Shown here: positions 52,837-64,000 of the stretch, in pieces
Layout of the letters: every line of letters begins with the position of its first letter
Position numbering within the stretch: the stretch's first letter is position 1
Source: Spirodela intermedia
Taxonomy: Eukaryota; Streptophyta; Magnoliopsida; Alismatales; Araceae
Length of the DNA: 64,000 bases
Reading direction: 5' to 3'
Assembly (NCBI GenBank): GCA_902729315.2
Contig: LR746268.1
Location: 8,680,005-8,744,004 of the forward strand
Translations under genes and position numbers: made by a program
Notes under the pieces: model-generated
The model's database searches: none
What the model was told of the DNA's origin: nothing
The model's input: only the letters and a program-made list of their open reading frames with translations

Positions 52837-53759
52837 TCAGTCCTTGGTGATATCCAGGATGCTGCTCCGCCTCCGCTCCTCCGCCGCCTTGCTCTGACGG
52901 ATTCTAAACTTCTGTGCGTGGCTGGCCAACTGGCTGGGCGTCCTTGTCTTGACGAATTCCTTGGATATTTTGCCCCAGGCTCCGCTGCCGTATTTCTGCA
53001 TTCCATGCAGGAAACTCCTGCATGGGGAGAGAAGACGAGTTAGCGGTGAGAGGGGCAGGTACGGCGGAGCGACGGGGAAACTGCGGCGCTCTGCTTTTAC
53101 CGGTGCTCCTCTTCCGTCCATGGAACGGACTGCTTGCGCTTATCGTCTCTGAGCCACCAAGCTCTGTACGAGGTCCGTGGCTCCATTAGTGCGCCGCCGG
53201 AGAGTACGCGGTTCGTCGCCGCCGCGTTGAACGCGAGGGCCGGCAGGTTGTGCAGGTCGAAGGGAACGAAGCTCTGCGGGTGATGGAGGTCGATAAGGCC
53301 GTTCCTGCACCGATGGGGTGCAACCATCTCACCGTTCACGTCGGATGAACTATGGATCAACCGACGCCCCAAGTCCTCCGCTGGCATCTGCATTCTTGCA
53401 GACTGTCTCCTGTCGTCCGAGGCTGCGTCGGCGGACTCCCGCAGGGACGGGTAGGGCGCCGCTGGTTCCGACGCCGGAGGACCTGTGGACAGCATCGGCG
53501 GATCCGCCCACATGAACGCGCCGAGGTCCTCCCAGAACTCCTTGTCACCGGAGTCTCCCATCATTTCTGACGGGTTGAGCGCCGCTGGTTGCGAACCCGG
53601 CGGAGCTGTGTACAGCATCGGCGGATCCGCCCACATGGACGCGCAGAGGTCGTCCAAGCGCTCTTCGTCCCAGGTCTCTCTCATTATTTCTGATGGGTTG
53701 AGCGCCGCTGGTTGGGACGCCGGAGGAGCTGTGGGCAGCATCGGCGGATCCGCCCACAT
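52837..53759 (-). CDS. MYB-related SHAQKYF factor (copy B)
   Basis: Identical copy of the 279-aa protein at 10,634-11,556; exons 53759-53101 and 53017-52837. The 123-bp repeat units start at 53,494, 53,617 and 53,740, and the palindromic TATA box is at 53,897-53,904. The upstream in-frame TAA is also present. Confidence 0.83.
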
Positions 53760-54077
53760 GGACGCGCAGAGGTCGTCTTAGAACTCTTCGTCACCGGCGT
53801 AGTCTGATGCCAAGGGTGGACAGGGTGAAGGAGAGGCTTTCGCGCAGGGGTTTGTGGCTGTCCCACTTTTCTGGGAACGGCCGAGGTTTATAAAGAGCGC
53901 GGTGGCGGGAAAGAGCTGAATTTGAGTTATCGGGCTCGAGGGCCGTTCATAACAAATGATAGCCCCCCGAAGCCCGTTTTCTGGCGTTCTCAAGGGCCGG
54001 GCCCGTTGTTTTCTCCTCCGCCCTCCCGCGGTCCACCTCGGCCTCCGGCGCGCGGCCCCCCGGCCCCGTCTCACGAG

Positions 54078-54443
54078 ATGGGTAGCCTGCCGGTCCTTGG
54101 GAGACAGATGGAACTTGCAAAATGTCGACCCAGGTGAGTTGTTGTTTCTCTTGTTCGGATTTCTGGCTCCCTATTCACCCCACCTCCTCCTCTGCTTCTA
54201 CCATTTTTCTCTTATTTCTCCAGTTTTCTTGCGCAAGATGCTGTACAGGAGAGGCTGACCTCGTGGTTTCTGAAGGCCCCGACGGTGATCACAGAGGCCG
54301 CCGGCCCCCTCGTCGGTTCTTGGCCAGGAATAAGGTCCCGTCCTCCGTCGAACCTGGAGAATGTGGAGATTGACGAAGAAGTGATGGCGATTCCTGAGAA
54401 GACCGTTAATCGGAAGACGCCCAACGGAATCCTCTCTTTATAA
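54078..54443 (+). CDS. Unrecognised 91-aa protein (copy B)
   Basis: Identical copy of the small two-exon gene at 11,875-12,240; exons 54078-54133 and 54224-54443. No family assigned. Confidence 0.48.
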
Positions 54444-55582
54444 GCAGCCGTCTCTGTTGAGTAAATTCGGTCGGTAACTACAAAATTATCTCCATTCTTT
54501 CAAGTCCGTCCTTTATTACGAATTTCCGGTGTAATGGTTAGTCTTTTACTATGACATGTGGGCCACTGCTTGGGAAGGATGATTGGGCAAACCGGGTGGA
54601 AGATGTAGAAGACATTCGAAGCACATTCTGCTGAGTTCATTCGTATCGAAGCACGCAGCTTTCTGGAGTACTGCTGCTTTAGATATTTATCGGGGGCAAT
54701 TCTCGTGTTCATCGTTGCTTGAAGGTGTGCTTCCTATCCAGGATGTGACCCAGAAAAATTGAGACTTTTTCCATGCTTGAAAGTATTGTCTTTCTCCTCC
54801 TGTCCCCACCTAAATTAATTATTCTTCTTTTCAGAGGAAAAGTAGATGTGGGGAGATGTTTTCTCCACTAGTAGTGAGTTCAGACATTAATAGGCTTTTG
54901 CTAAAAAAAGAATTTAATCAAATTTTCATAACCCATGGGTCAGAAAAAAATAAAACTCTTCACTTTGATCAGTTGCATGGTCATAGATTCGAACGGTGCA
55001 CACTCTGTCATTTGTTGTTTAAATGGGAGAGATCTGTGTTGGCTTCCATTTTTCTCGATAATGCATACAGAATTATTGGAACTACTACCATGTAAGTTAG
55101 CTTTGTCCTGCTTACGACGCTCTAGTAATTGGAACATCACCTCTTAAGTCTCCATTGTTTGCAAAAACAGTAGTGCGCAAACCTCTTGATTGTAAGACTG
55201 GTGACATGTTTCCCTTTTCTTTTTTTAATCCTAATTTTATGTGCAATCATAATCTATTTTGTATGACCACTCAAGAAAGAATTTCTTGTCTCGTATAACC
55301 AATTAAAATATAAATATTCATACGTAAATGCCAAAGTGAAGATGAATCATTTTCATTTTTAATCATGTTCCAAATCAATATCTTAAAATATCAACATAAA
55401 ATATTTATTTTCCAACCTTAGGAATCACCATAAGAGACATGTCACTCTTCTAATACTTTAACACATATATTGTCTTCAAAATGAACAATAAATTTACATT
55501 TTGATAATTGACTGACACTAAGTAAGTTGTGTGTCAACTTTAGAACAAAATAAACATCATGAATTACTATATTTACACTTAA

Positions 55583-58500
55583 TTTTGTATGGATGGTAAT
55601 TCATTCCCACACTATTTTCATCACTAATAGTAACATTACAAATCATAGAAGTATCAACATTCTGAAATAAATTTCTTTCACTTGTCATATGATTACTACA
55701 ACCACTATCAATAATCATATATTTGATTTACTTGAGTTTGAAGATACATAAGTGATAAATAATTTTTTTTGATCATTTTCTTCAACAATATTAACTTGTT
55801 CTCTTTTCTTGTCTTAATAATTTACTTCAATATGATCATACTTTTTGAAAAAAATTACACATTGATTTAGAACTTCTTTATTTTATTTTATTTTTCTTTG
55901 TCCCAATAACATACTTTAATATGACCATATTTCTTATAAAAATGATATTACATAACTCTATAATTGTGTTTCTACTTTTGTTGATGTCCTTTGTCATTTC
56001 TTTACTGCCCATAATGTGATCAATCATGTACTCTTTCTTAGCCTCTAATTTAATAGTGTCATCTATCATGACCTCGTTGATTGTATGTGCCTTCAATATC
56101 TTTTTACTTCTTTGAAATTTCAATCTTAACTTAAAAAAATGTTTGTTAAGTGATTTTTCTATTGGTCTATTCATTTGTTCTTCATATACTAATAGTGTTA
56201 CAATTAATTTCTTTTGAGTATAAATAGATAAATCTTTAGATTGTTCAATGACAGCTACAATAAGGTGAACTTCTTAAAAAACATTATGTGGTTCTCCTTT
56301 CTAAAATATCTTCTCCAAATATTCTTATCTAATTTATAATAACATATACACTAGAAAAAAAACCATGCATTGATTCATAACTCCGTTGTCTCTACATAAT
56401 TCATTTTTAAAATTTTATATGCTTAAAAAAAAAACATGACATTAATAATACATTGAAAGATTATGATGCGGGACAAAGGGGCCAAAATAAATCTCCTTAA
56501 AAAAGAGCTACACAAGGGATGATGACTTAATATCTGGATAATCCCAGGATTTTAGGAGAATTAAGATCATTAATTACCTATTGGGTTATCTAATTCAAAG
56601 AATCAAATAAGGCTTCTCAACCAAAATTTAGACCACTAATCTTTCACACAAAGGCAGCTATCTTATGAATCTCACAAATTATAAGATCAAATATTTAAAA
56701 ATAATGATCAACTTCACAAAAAATTTGAAAATCAATACACCTTTGCCATGAAAATTTTTGATATCTTGAAGATTCTTATTGATTCAAGTTCCACGAGCTT
56801 TGTTAGTAATTTTCCAAGGTTCAAACCGAGTGGTTCGTACTAAGGAGTGGACTGGTGTGGTTCGAAGGACATGGGTTGTTTGGGTTGGGAGGTATAAACG
56901 AGGTCCAAAACTGAGGTGAAATAATAAAATAATTATGAAAAAAGAAAAGAAAAGGTGAAGACATAAAAAGGGAGTGGAATGAGAGGCCATTGGCAGGAGA
57001 GAGAGAGAGCGAGAGAGAAAATGGGGGGTACGTGGCGACGGCGGGAGAGAGAAGAAAGAGGGTTCTCGTGCGGACGAGAACTGAAGGTGATTTTTAAAAA
57101 AAAATACTAACTAAAGGGCGGAGGGAGAAAAGGGGCGAAATGAGAACGTCGGTGGGAGAGAGAGAAAAGAGGGGTTTCGTAGCGATAGTAAGAGAGAGAA
57201 AGGAAAGGGTTTGCGACGACGAGGAGGAGAAATGGCGACGACGGGGTAGACGGCAAGGAGGTGGAATGGCGGCGACAGAGCGGACTACGAGGAGGCGGAA
57301 CGGCGGCGATGGGGCGGACGATGAGGAGGCGGGACGACAACGACAGGGCGGACGGTGAAGAGGCGGAATGGCAGTGACAGTGGGAGAGGAAAGAAAGATG
57401 GGCTTGGTGACAGGGCGGAAGGCTAGAAGGCGGAACAGCGGCAACAGGGTGGAACGGCTGTAGTGGTAGGAGAGAGGAAAGGGAGGGCTAGCGAACGGGA
57501 TGGAACGAAGACGATATGGGGAAAGAGAAAGAGAGAGAGGTCTCCATAATCTAAGAGAACAAGAAGAAGAAGGAACCTCTAATCCAAGAGGTAAATGAGA
57601 GAGAAAGAACCCCTAATCCAAGAGGTAAATGAGAGAAAGAAACCCTGATCCAAGAGGTGAGAGGGATAACAAGAATCTTCTTGATTTCGAATTCAACTTC
57701 AACTTTTAAAGTAAGTATTCGTGAGTTTGAATATTGATAAGAAAGAGAGGAAGGTGGTTAGAGGCATCCCCTCTCAAAGGATGCCAAGTGGTGTCTCTTG
57801 GAGTGAGAGGCTTCTTCATTAGGGGAGAAGGAGAAGGGGTACCCGAATGGGTGACATGGCCTCTTCTCCTCCCTCTTCTTCCTCCTTGTGGGTCCACCTA
57901 AGGGAATGAACCCTCATGTTGACTCCATCAGATTATTTCTGAAATAGATTGTTGTAAAACTAATAATAACTTAGCATTTATTTTTTTTGAAAATCTTTAT
58001 TTTCTTGTTTAAAACTTTCTCCTACGTTATTATTATTCTCAACCAACTCCCATAAATCTTGTGAAATAAAAAATATCTTCATTTTAACACTCTAAAAATC
58101 ATACTTCTCTCCATTTAAAAATAGGACAAGAGTTGTGATAGGTTAAATAGGGTTACCATTTGTCATTCTCAAGGTTAATTATAATACTTGTTTACAGAAA
58201 TTATAGACTCCTTGCTACGATAAGAAAATCTTTAAAAGTTAAAAAAGATACTCACCAACTTCAAATTTTAATCTCCTCGAATGATGTTATGCTCTCCACG
58301 GAAGATCAACGCCCAATCCATGAACTTGGCTATGAAACCACTTGAAGGAAAATAAAGTCACAAAAACTTAGAGAGAATATGTTGATTTTTGAAAATAATG
58401 ATGAAAAAAGGAAGAGAGAAGATAATAAAGTTTGCACACATTGAAACCCTAGAAAATAAGAAATGTCATAAATGATCTTTCTTAAGGAGAGAGAAAGTAT

Positions 58501-58637
58501 TTATAACACTTAACTACCTTATGTGGGCCAGCCCCCTTTTTGGCTCACTAATGATAAAGAAACCAAAGCCCACTAAAAGACAAAGACCACCTAATAAGGA
58601 TGAAACAATGTCCTCTTTTTTGCATTAAATACTAACA
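55583..58637 (-). mobile_element. Decayed Ty1/copia element 1 (copy B)
   Basis: Identical copy of the remnant at 13,380-16,434, with its LTR at 58,343-58,637, primer-binding site just below it, gag relic near 55,823-56,433 and protease motif near 55,690. The GA-rich block is at about 56,973-57,673. Confidence 0.73.
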
Positions 58638-58823
58638 TGTTGGTCTCTCCGGTGTGCATCTTGCTTTCTTGCTTACAGCAAAAGAACCACATCTCCATGT
58701 CCCAAACATCTCTTCGAGAGTGTGTCTCCCTCTCCTGTCGAGGGCAAAAGAAGCATCACTACTCCGGGTTCTCAAAGAGTACTACAAGAGAAGATACTAG
58801 TCCTCCTGACCCCATCTTCCATA
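58638..58823 (-). pseudogene. NAC pseudogene exon 2 remnant (copy B)
   Basis: Identical copy of the fragment at 16,435-16,620, again cut at the LTR edge. Confidence 0.58.
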
Positions 58824-61575
58824 CTATTTGATTATTCAATGTGAAGATCAGATTTATTTTTTTAACTTTTTAATTAGCATAAGAATTGTTATTTCTTATG
58901 AAGAACCACAATAACGAATGGCCCATCAATAACTAGGAAAGAGGGAGGAACGTTGGGGGAATACATGTTTGCATGAGATAATGGGATAGCGTCATGTTGG
59001 AGTCGGGAGAAATAACAGGGCATTAGAGCTATTATGTAACATCCAAATTTCCAAGCCACATAGTTCATATAATCCTTCTACCCTCCTTTGTTCTTCAAAA
59101 AGTTAGGTATCACTGTTTTGTGTCGATCTCCACTAATAGTTATGTTTTGTTTTGTTTTGTTTGGTACCCGAGTAACAGTGCCAAGGGGAAGAAGACGAGC
59201 CATTAGACTCTTATATACTAGGGCTAGGCGAGTCCGACTAAGCTTACAATTACACCAAAAATTGAAGGTGATTTGTACTCCCTGTCATAGCATAAGAAAA
59301 CCAACATTAGTAACAGCAAGTAGCATAGGTAAATTACCAGTAACTTGAAACAGCCTAACACTGCAACCTCTTATCTCCAAGAACACTTGTGTGCCCGCTT
59401 GTGTCATGCGCACCCGTAAAACTATGGTTGTCGATCTCCTTTGCAATCTAGAAAATGCTAGATAGATGTAGCTAATTATTCGGAGATGTTCCATCTCTAT
59501 ACAGATATGATGAATAAGAATCAGTTGAAAATATATGTATTGGTATTCTGTAAATATTTGAGGCTTTCATACGTATCTAACATCTTGTTCAACATGAAAA
59601 TTTATATTATTTCGTACCTTATCTATTTGATTCTTCCAAAAATGTCAATAAAAGCATTGTAAATAATCTTTGTATTTTCGAGTTTAGGTATAACAATGCT
59701 ATAATGATATTACCTTTTATTGCTCCGCAGAAAGCAACTCTGTCGCTAATTACTCACTACGGTTGCATCCTAGATGGATACAATGAATAGGAGGCCAATA
59801 CGGTGTGAAGGAGGCTTCATTTGACCTATTTTCTTGAACATAGTGGTGAAATTTTTTGGAATATCGATCATGTCTTGATTTTTTGTCTAAAGTACTGTGA
59901 TTGGATCATCTGCACATGAATATCTTTATTTCACGAATCATTATTTCACCCGTAAATACTCGGTGTGACATCATTTAATTGATCTTCGAAATGATACTAC
60001 ATACACCTAAAGTGTCCGGTTGGCTTTGTGGATCCAAGATTCTCATGCCATTGATGTCACGATCACTATATGAACCTAAACAAAGCCGTTACCGTCGGTA
60101 CGGTCACTCGCGCAAATCACCCATTCATTACAGATTTCTTGGTTCTCGCTTACTCATTCAGTGAAGATAATTTAATCTTCTGATCAGCCAAACCTTTTTT
60201 TTTCTACATATTTTTTTTCTAATTTAAAGCATGTTTGCATTTATCTTACCTCATCTTCGCATGTTGGAGAATGTAATCTTGACATGTAAGCCTTTGAAGG
60301 CATTCTGTTTTCCAAAGTTAGGTATATAATGAAGATATAGAGCCGGAGGTCTCTAAAGAAGTGGAGCCTTTGGTACCAATGCAGTTTATTATCTTCTTTG
60401 TTTGGTGGTTCCATGACACGTAAATGGCAACGAGGAGGGGTTCCCCTGTATATTTTATTTTTATATGAATATTTCGTTTTTTAATGATGTTAGAATGGTC
60501 TCATATCAAGAGTTGCCTATTAAATAATGCTTTTAAATATATTATTTTACTGAGCTGGAATATCAATTTAGAGTTTGGTGTCCTTTTCTTTCAGGTGCTT
60601 TGTCTGAGGGCTGCAGAAACTGATTTCCAATAAGTCGGGTGATCCTTTTTGCCATGTAAATGTGGTGATGCACTGAAAATAATGTGCGATGAAACAATCG
60701 CGCTAGATGCTGAGATTTTGTAGTAGTTCAACCTATTCTCATACTTTACTTCTTAAGCATGCCAAGGGAATTAACGTGGCTATAAAATAGCCTGAGTTCG
60801 ATTCAATGAGGAGCAAAGATCTTCCGTCCCGGACGGACTTGCTAAGCAATGAAGAGGAAGCTCGCCAGCCACCCATGTGTTCGGTGGCCGGGGTAAAGCC
60901 CTCTGGAGTCAGGTGAACAGGAGCGCACTGGAATATTCGGAACTAGCTTGAAAGCCACAAGGCAGCACCGCCGAGTCTTGTAGAAAATCCCGGGAGAAGT
61001 GCCGCCTCATAAATACCATAGGGCATATCCATTTCGGAGGGCAAGCACTGAGAAGCATATAGTGGACCTCCTTAGGTCGTCTGCAGTGTTCCCGCAATCG
61101 CCTGAAGTGGCGGAAGGTCGCAAGAGATAGGGCAACCCACTCAGTAAGACGGCGACCTCGTTGGCCTCTTCTACTTTCGGAATGGAAGTATCTATTCAGG
61201 CCAGAATGATGCGTGTCACCGAGAAAAAAAGATCCAGCTGTAAAAACAAACAGTTAGGTCAACGAGGCGACCTAACTGACAGGTGGCTCGTCTGTTAGAC
61301 TCTCGATCGACATCGCACGCAAACCCCAAATACTACATTTATTTCACCGATCATACGGATTATATGAACCATTGTGATGGTAGCCTAAAACCATGCTCTT
61401 CGTCTTTACTCCACTTCAGCTAAGCATTTTGGTATCCCGACCAGTAGAGCCGCTGCTCGTCTCTTTGTATCGATGCTAAGGATCGCAATCCCGGTGGAAC
61501 GACTAATTAGCTGTTCACGTGATAAACAGGAGAGTCGAAAACAGCCGGGGAAATAATCTCTGAGGAGATGCTAAC

Positions 61576-61731
61576 GAGGAAGATCCATGGGTAGTCTAAC
61601 GAGGAAACGCCCGCAACGGGAATGAAGCGATCTTCCTCTGGCCTCCGTTTTTCCAGCTTGTTCCGCAGGTAGAGCGTCACATGTTCTTTCTCCGTCAGGT
61701 AGAAGCCGAAACATGGAAGCAGGCTTCCCAT
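61576..61731 (-). pseudogene. NAC pseudogene exon 1 (copy B)
   Basis: Identical copy of the degraded NAC exon at 19,373-19,528, with the same LLPCFGF change and GTTAGC donor. Confidence 0.73.
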
Positions 61732-63071
61732 TTCCTTTGTCCCTCCCGGCCTCCAGACCTCTCAAATCAGTCGGGGAGTCGATCAGTGGGGTGTGGGACT
61801 TCCTGAGAAATTTCCGATGAACGAGAGCTGTTGTCACGTAAACCGGCCCTCGTGGAAGAACCCCAGAAAAGTTCATAGGTGCACATTGATTCTTTGAGTC
61901 AAGTGGCAACCATCACTATCCACTTCCTCGATTCAAAGTGGTACAGCTGCAACCTCGTCTTCACCGGATAAGGACTTCTCGCTCAGTGGAAAGTCCCCGT
62001 TCCTAATTTGATATCCTTTCCGCTCCTTCCCCTGACTCCGTCTGCTTCAGTTTTGGAAAGATGATGAGGAGCATTGAAGTATCTCTGAGCCACACGAAGA
62101 ACACGACAGCATTTCAACTACAGAAAGGAAAGGAAACGAACAAGCTGTCAATCGTCACGGGGAGAATCTGTTGAGGGTTGCGGCTGGAGAGTAGCCTTTC
62201 ATCTCGCTACTCTATATGCGAGATGAATTATTGATGGTGAAAATCTAAGATAACTTATCTGTTGCGTGACGATAGCATGAAAAAGGTGCATGAGCAGCGC
62301 TCCATGGGACCTGTGCACCTCAAGGAAACTTTATAGGATTATCTGGTCATCACTTATATGCGTGCACATCAGTCTTAGAAGCCCAAACGGTGGCGCATGT
62401 GGTTTCTTCCGCGATGTGAAACCGAGGATCCAAAACGCCAGCAGAACGCTTCTTGTATCATTTCGTCCCTCCACTCATAAGTAGCGCAATGGAAAGTATG
62501 AGTTAGATGATGAGTTCATGTTCTCTAAATTTGGAAAGATAATCACGTTAAAACAATCCAGTTACAACCGCTCAGACGAAAACTGATCCATGATCGCCTT
62601 TATTTCCAAGAAAAAAAACCGAGCCAACTGTCTGCACCACTTGAAATAAGATCATTAAGCTTGGTTCAATCACTTTAAGATACTGACCTATTAGTTAGGG
62701 ATCTCCTGTTGTTCAGTCATGTATGCTTCTCCTTCAAAGTGATGAATAATCATAAGCTGTCCACTCTATGCTTAACTCGAAATAAAAAAAAATAAAAAAA
62801 GGGAACCATACAATGAGTTCTATGGCCTCATGCTTTGACCGTAACTTAGTTAGGAGGTGCCAAAATTAGACAGCCTCCAGCGCTCGTCGCACAATTTGAA
62901 TACATCCCGTATTTGTTTATCTAAGCGAAATGGACTTGTTCGAACCCATTGACACAACAATGTGTGAATTGAAATGGCTTTCTCCTGGATTTCTGTTGCA
63001 CCATGTCACAATAACCGCGCTGTACATAAGGTTTTCATTTAATTTTTTAATAAAATGAGGATAATAATATT

Positions 63072-63089
63072 ATATATATATATATATAT
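63072..63089. repeat. (AT)9 microsatellite (copy B)
   Basis: Nine AT units, the same number as at 20,869-20,886 in copy A. Confidence 0.93.
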
Positions 63090-63448
63090 CACTAATACTG
63101 AACAGCAAGCATAGTTAAATAAGAAACTTAGTTATAAGTCAACATGTGAGTGGTGCAAAGATTTTGGGCGAAAAACGGGGTTGTCGAATGTAGTAGAAAG
63201 AATATTCGAAGCCTTACAGATTTCTATTTAGGCCAAACCAGCTGTGAGATTGCTTGACTGGCTGGTTCACAAATAAGGCCAAGCGTCAAACATTCCACTT
63301 ATTACACGCATTTTCAAACACTTGTCAAGGAGATGCAAACAAGATATACGTCTTCATCCATTGGGATGCTCCTAATCTTTTTGGTCCCCCTACCAGTCGG
63401 GACGCTGCTCCTCTCCTGTCCCGACGCTGACTGAGGAGTCTGCTCGCA

Positions 63449-64000
63449 TCAGGACTCATGATCGGTTCCCAACAAAAGACTCAAGTCCCACTCTTCGTCC
63501 GTGATATCGTGGATCCCTGCCCAGGCTTGTTCTTGCTCGTTTGGAAACGAAGTATAGAGCTCCTCTTCTGCCGCAGTTCTTGTCAGGTTCCCGACGGCAG
63601 GGGTATTGGAGACGCCAATGTTCATGTCTCCGGCTTCCTTGGAGAGCGCCGCTACGGTGGGCCTCCGGTCGAACGACCTCTGCCCCTCGGTCTTCTTGTA
63701 CAATCGGCATAGGCAGAACTCCCTTCGCACCTGAAACGATAATTGAAGCAGGTTATTCAAACAAAACAATAGAGTATGAGGGCTGCAACAAGGTCCCTAC
63801 TATAGCCCCTCTTCCCCCTCCCAGGTGAAGGTGTAGGACTTCACCCTTTGAGTTGCACCAGGAGCTGACGTCTCATCGTATGCGGTATACTCGTTCATTT
63901 TCCAGGAGGTTTTGCGTCCACTTTGAGGTCTTCCTTCGTAGAAGACCATAGTCGTCCGTCTGCCGACAGGGCGGCCCTCATGGATCACTTGTGTGGGGGA
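63449..64000 (-). CDS. NAC transcription factor, 3' part (copy B, cut by window end)
   Basis: Exon 3 (63730-63449) and the 3' part of exon 2 (64000-63845) of the NAC gene described at 21,246-22,573. It includes [22 protein letters not shown] and the acidic tail. Exon 1 would lie beyond the window. It is truncated only by the window edge. Confidence 0.88.

Overview
This is nuclear DNA from a flowering plant. The genes are split by GT-AG introns, the intergenic DNA is AT-rich with decayed Ty1/copia retrotransposons and long CT/AT microsatellites, and the gene families (CASP, NAC, SHAQKYF MYB, E-class PPR, ILR1-like, CAT) are plant families. GC-rich exons next to AT-rich introns suggest a monocot, but I cannot name the species.

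The dominant structural fact is a repeat with period 42,203 bp. Bases 1-21,797 recur at 42,204-64,000, and I found no difference wherever I compared them, including microsatellite lengths. No break in periodicity is visible. The RGTB gene reads through 42,203/42,204 in the middle of an intron, so that point is not a junction. The only discontinuity in a unit is a 10-N gap at 23,991-24,000, where a copia integrase stops abruptly. The simplest readings are one ~42.2-kb contig placed twice across a nominal gap, or a circular record read past its origin. A real tandem duplication or extrachromosomal circle is possible but not shown.

Layout of one unit, starting in RGTB: RGTB (+, Rab geranylgeranyl transferase beta; only its 3' part at 1-1,081, complete at 39,815-43,284); a CASP (-); adenylosuccinate lyase (+); cyclophilin CYP18-2 (+); a SHAQKYF MYB (-) divergent from an unrecognised 91-aa gene (+); about 9 kb of retrotransposon and NAC-pseudogene debris; an intact NAC gene (-); the gap; a truncated copia element (-) inserted beside a dead short-chain dehydrogenase; a decayed ILR1-like pseudogene; an intact ILR1-like amidohydrolase (+); an E-class PPR gene (-); a dead S28 carboxypeptidase (+); a CAT6/7-like cationic amino-acid transporter (-); then RGTB again.

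These genes do not form a pathway; this is an ordinary eukaryotic neighbourhood of independent housekeeping genes (prenylation, purine synthesis, spliceosomal cyclophilin) and plant-specific genes. I did not find a convincing new biological system. The points most worth a second look are the exact 42,203-bp periodicity, the ILR1-like enzyme lacking a conserved histidine segment, the MYB protein with a 41-residue tandem repeat that runs upstream of its start codon, and a set of well-preserved pseudogenes, two of them abutting copia LTRs.
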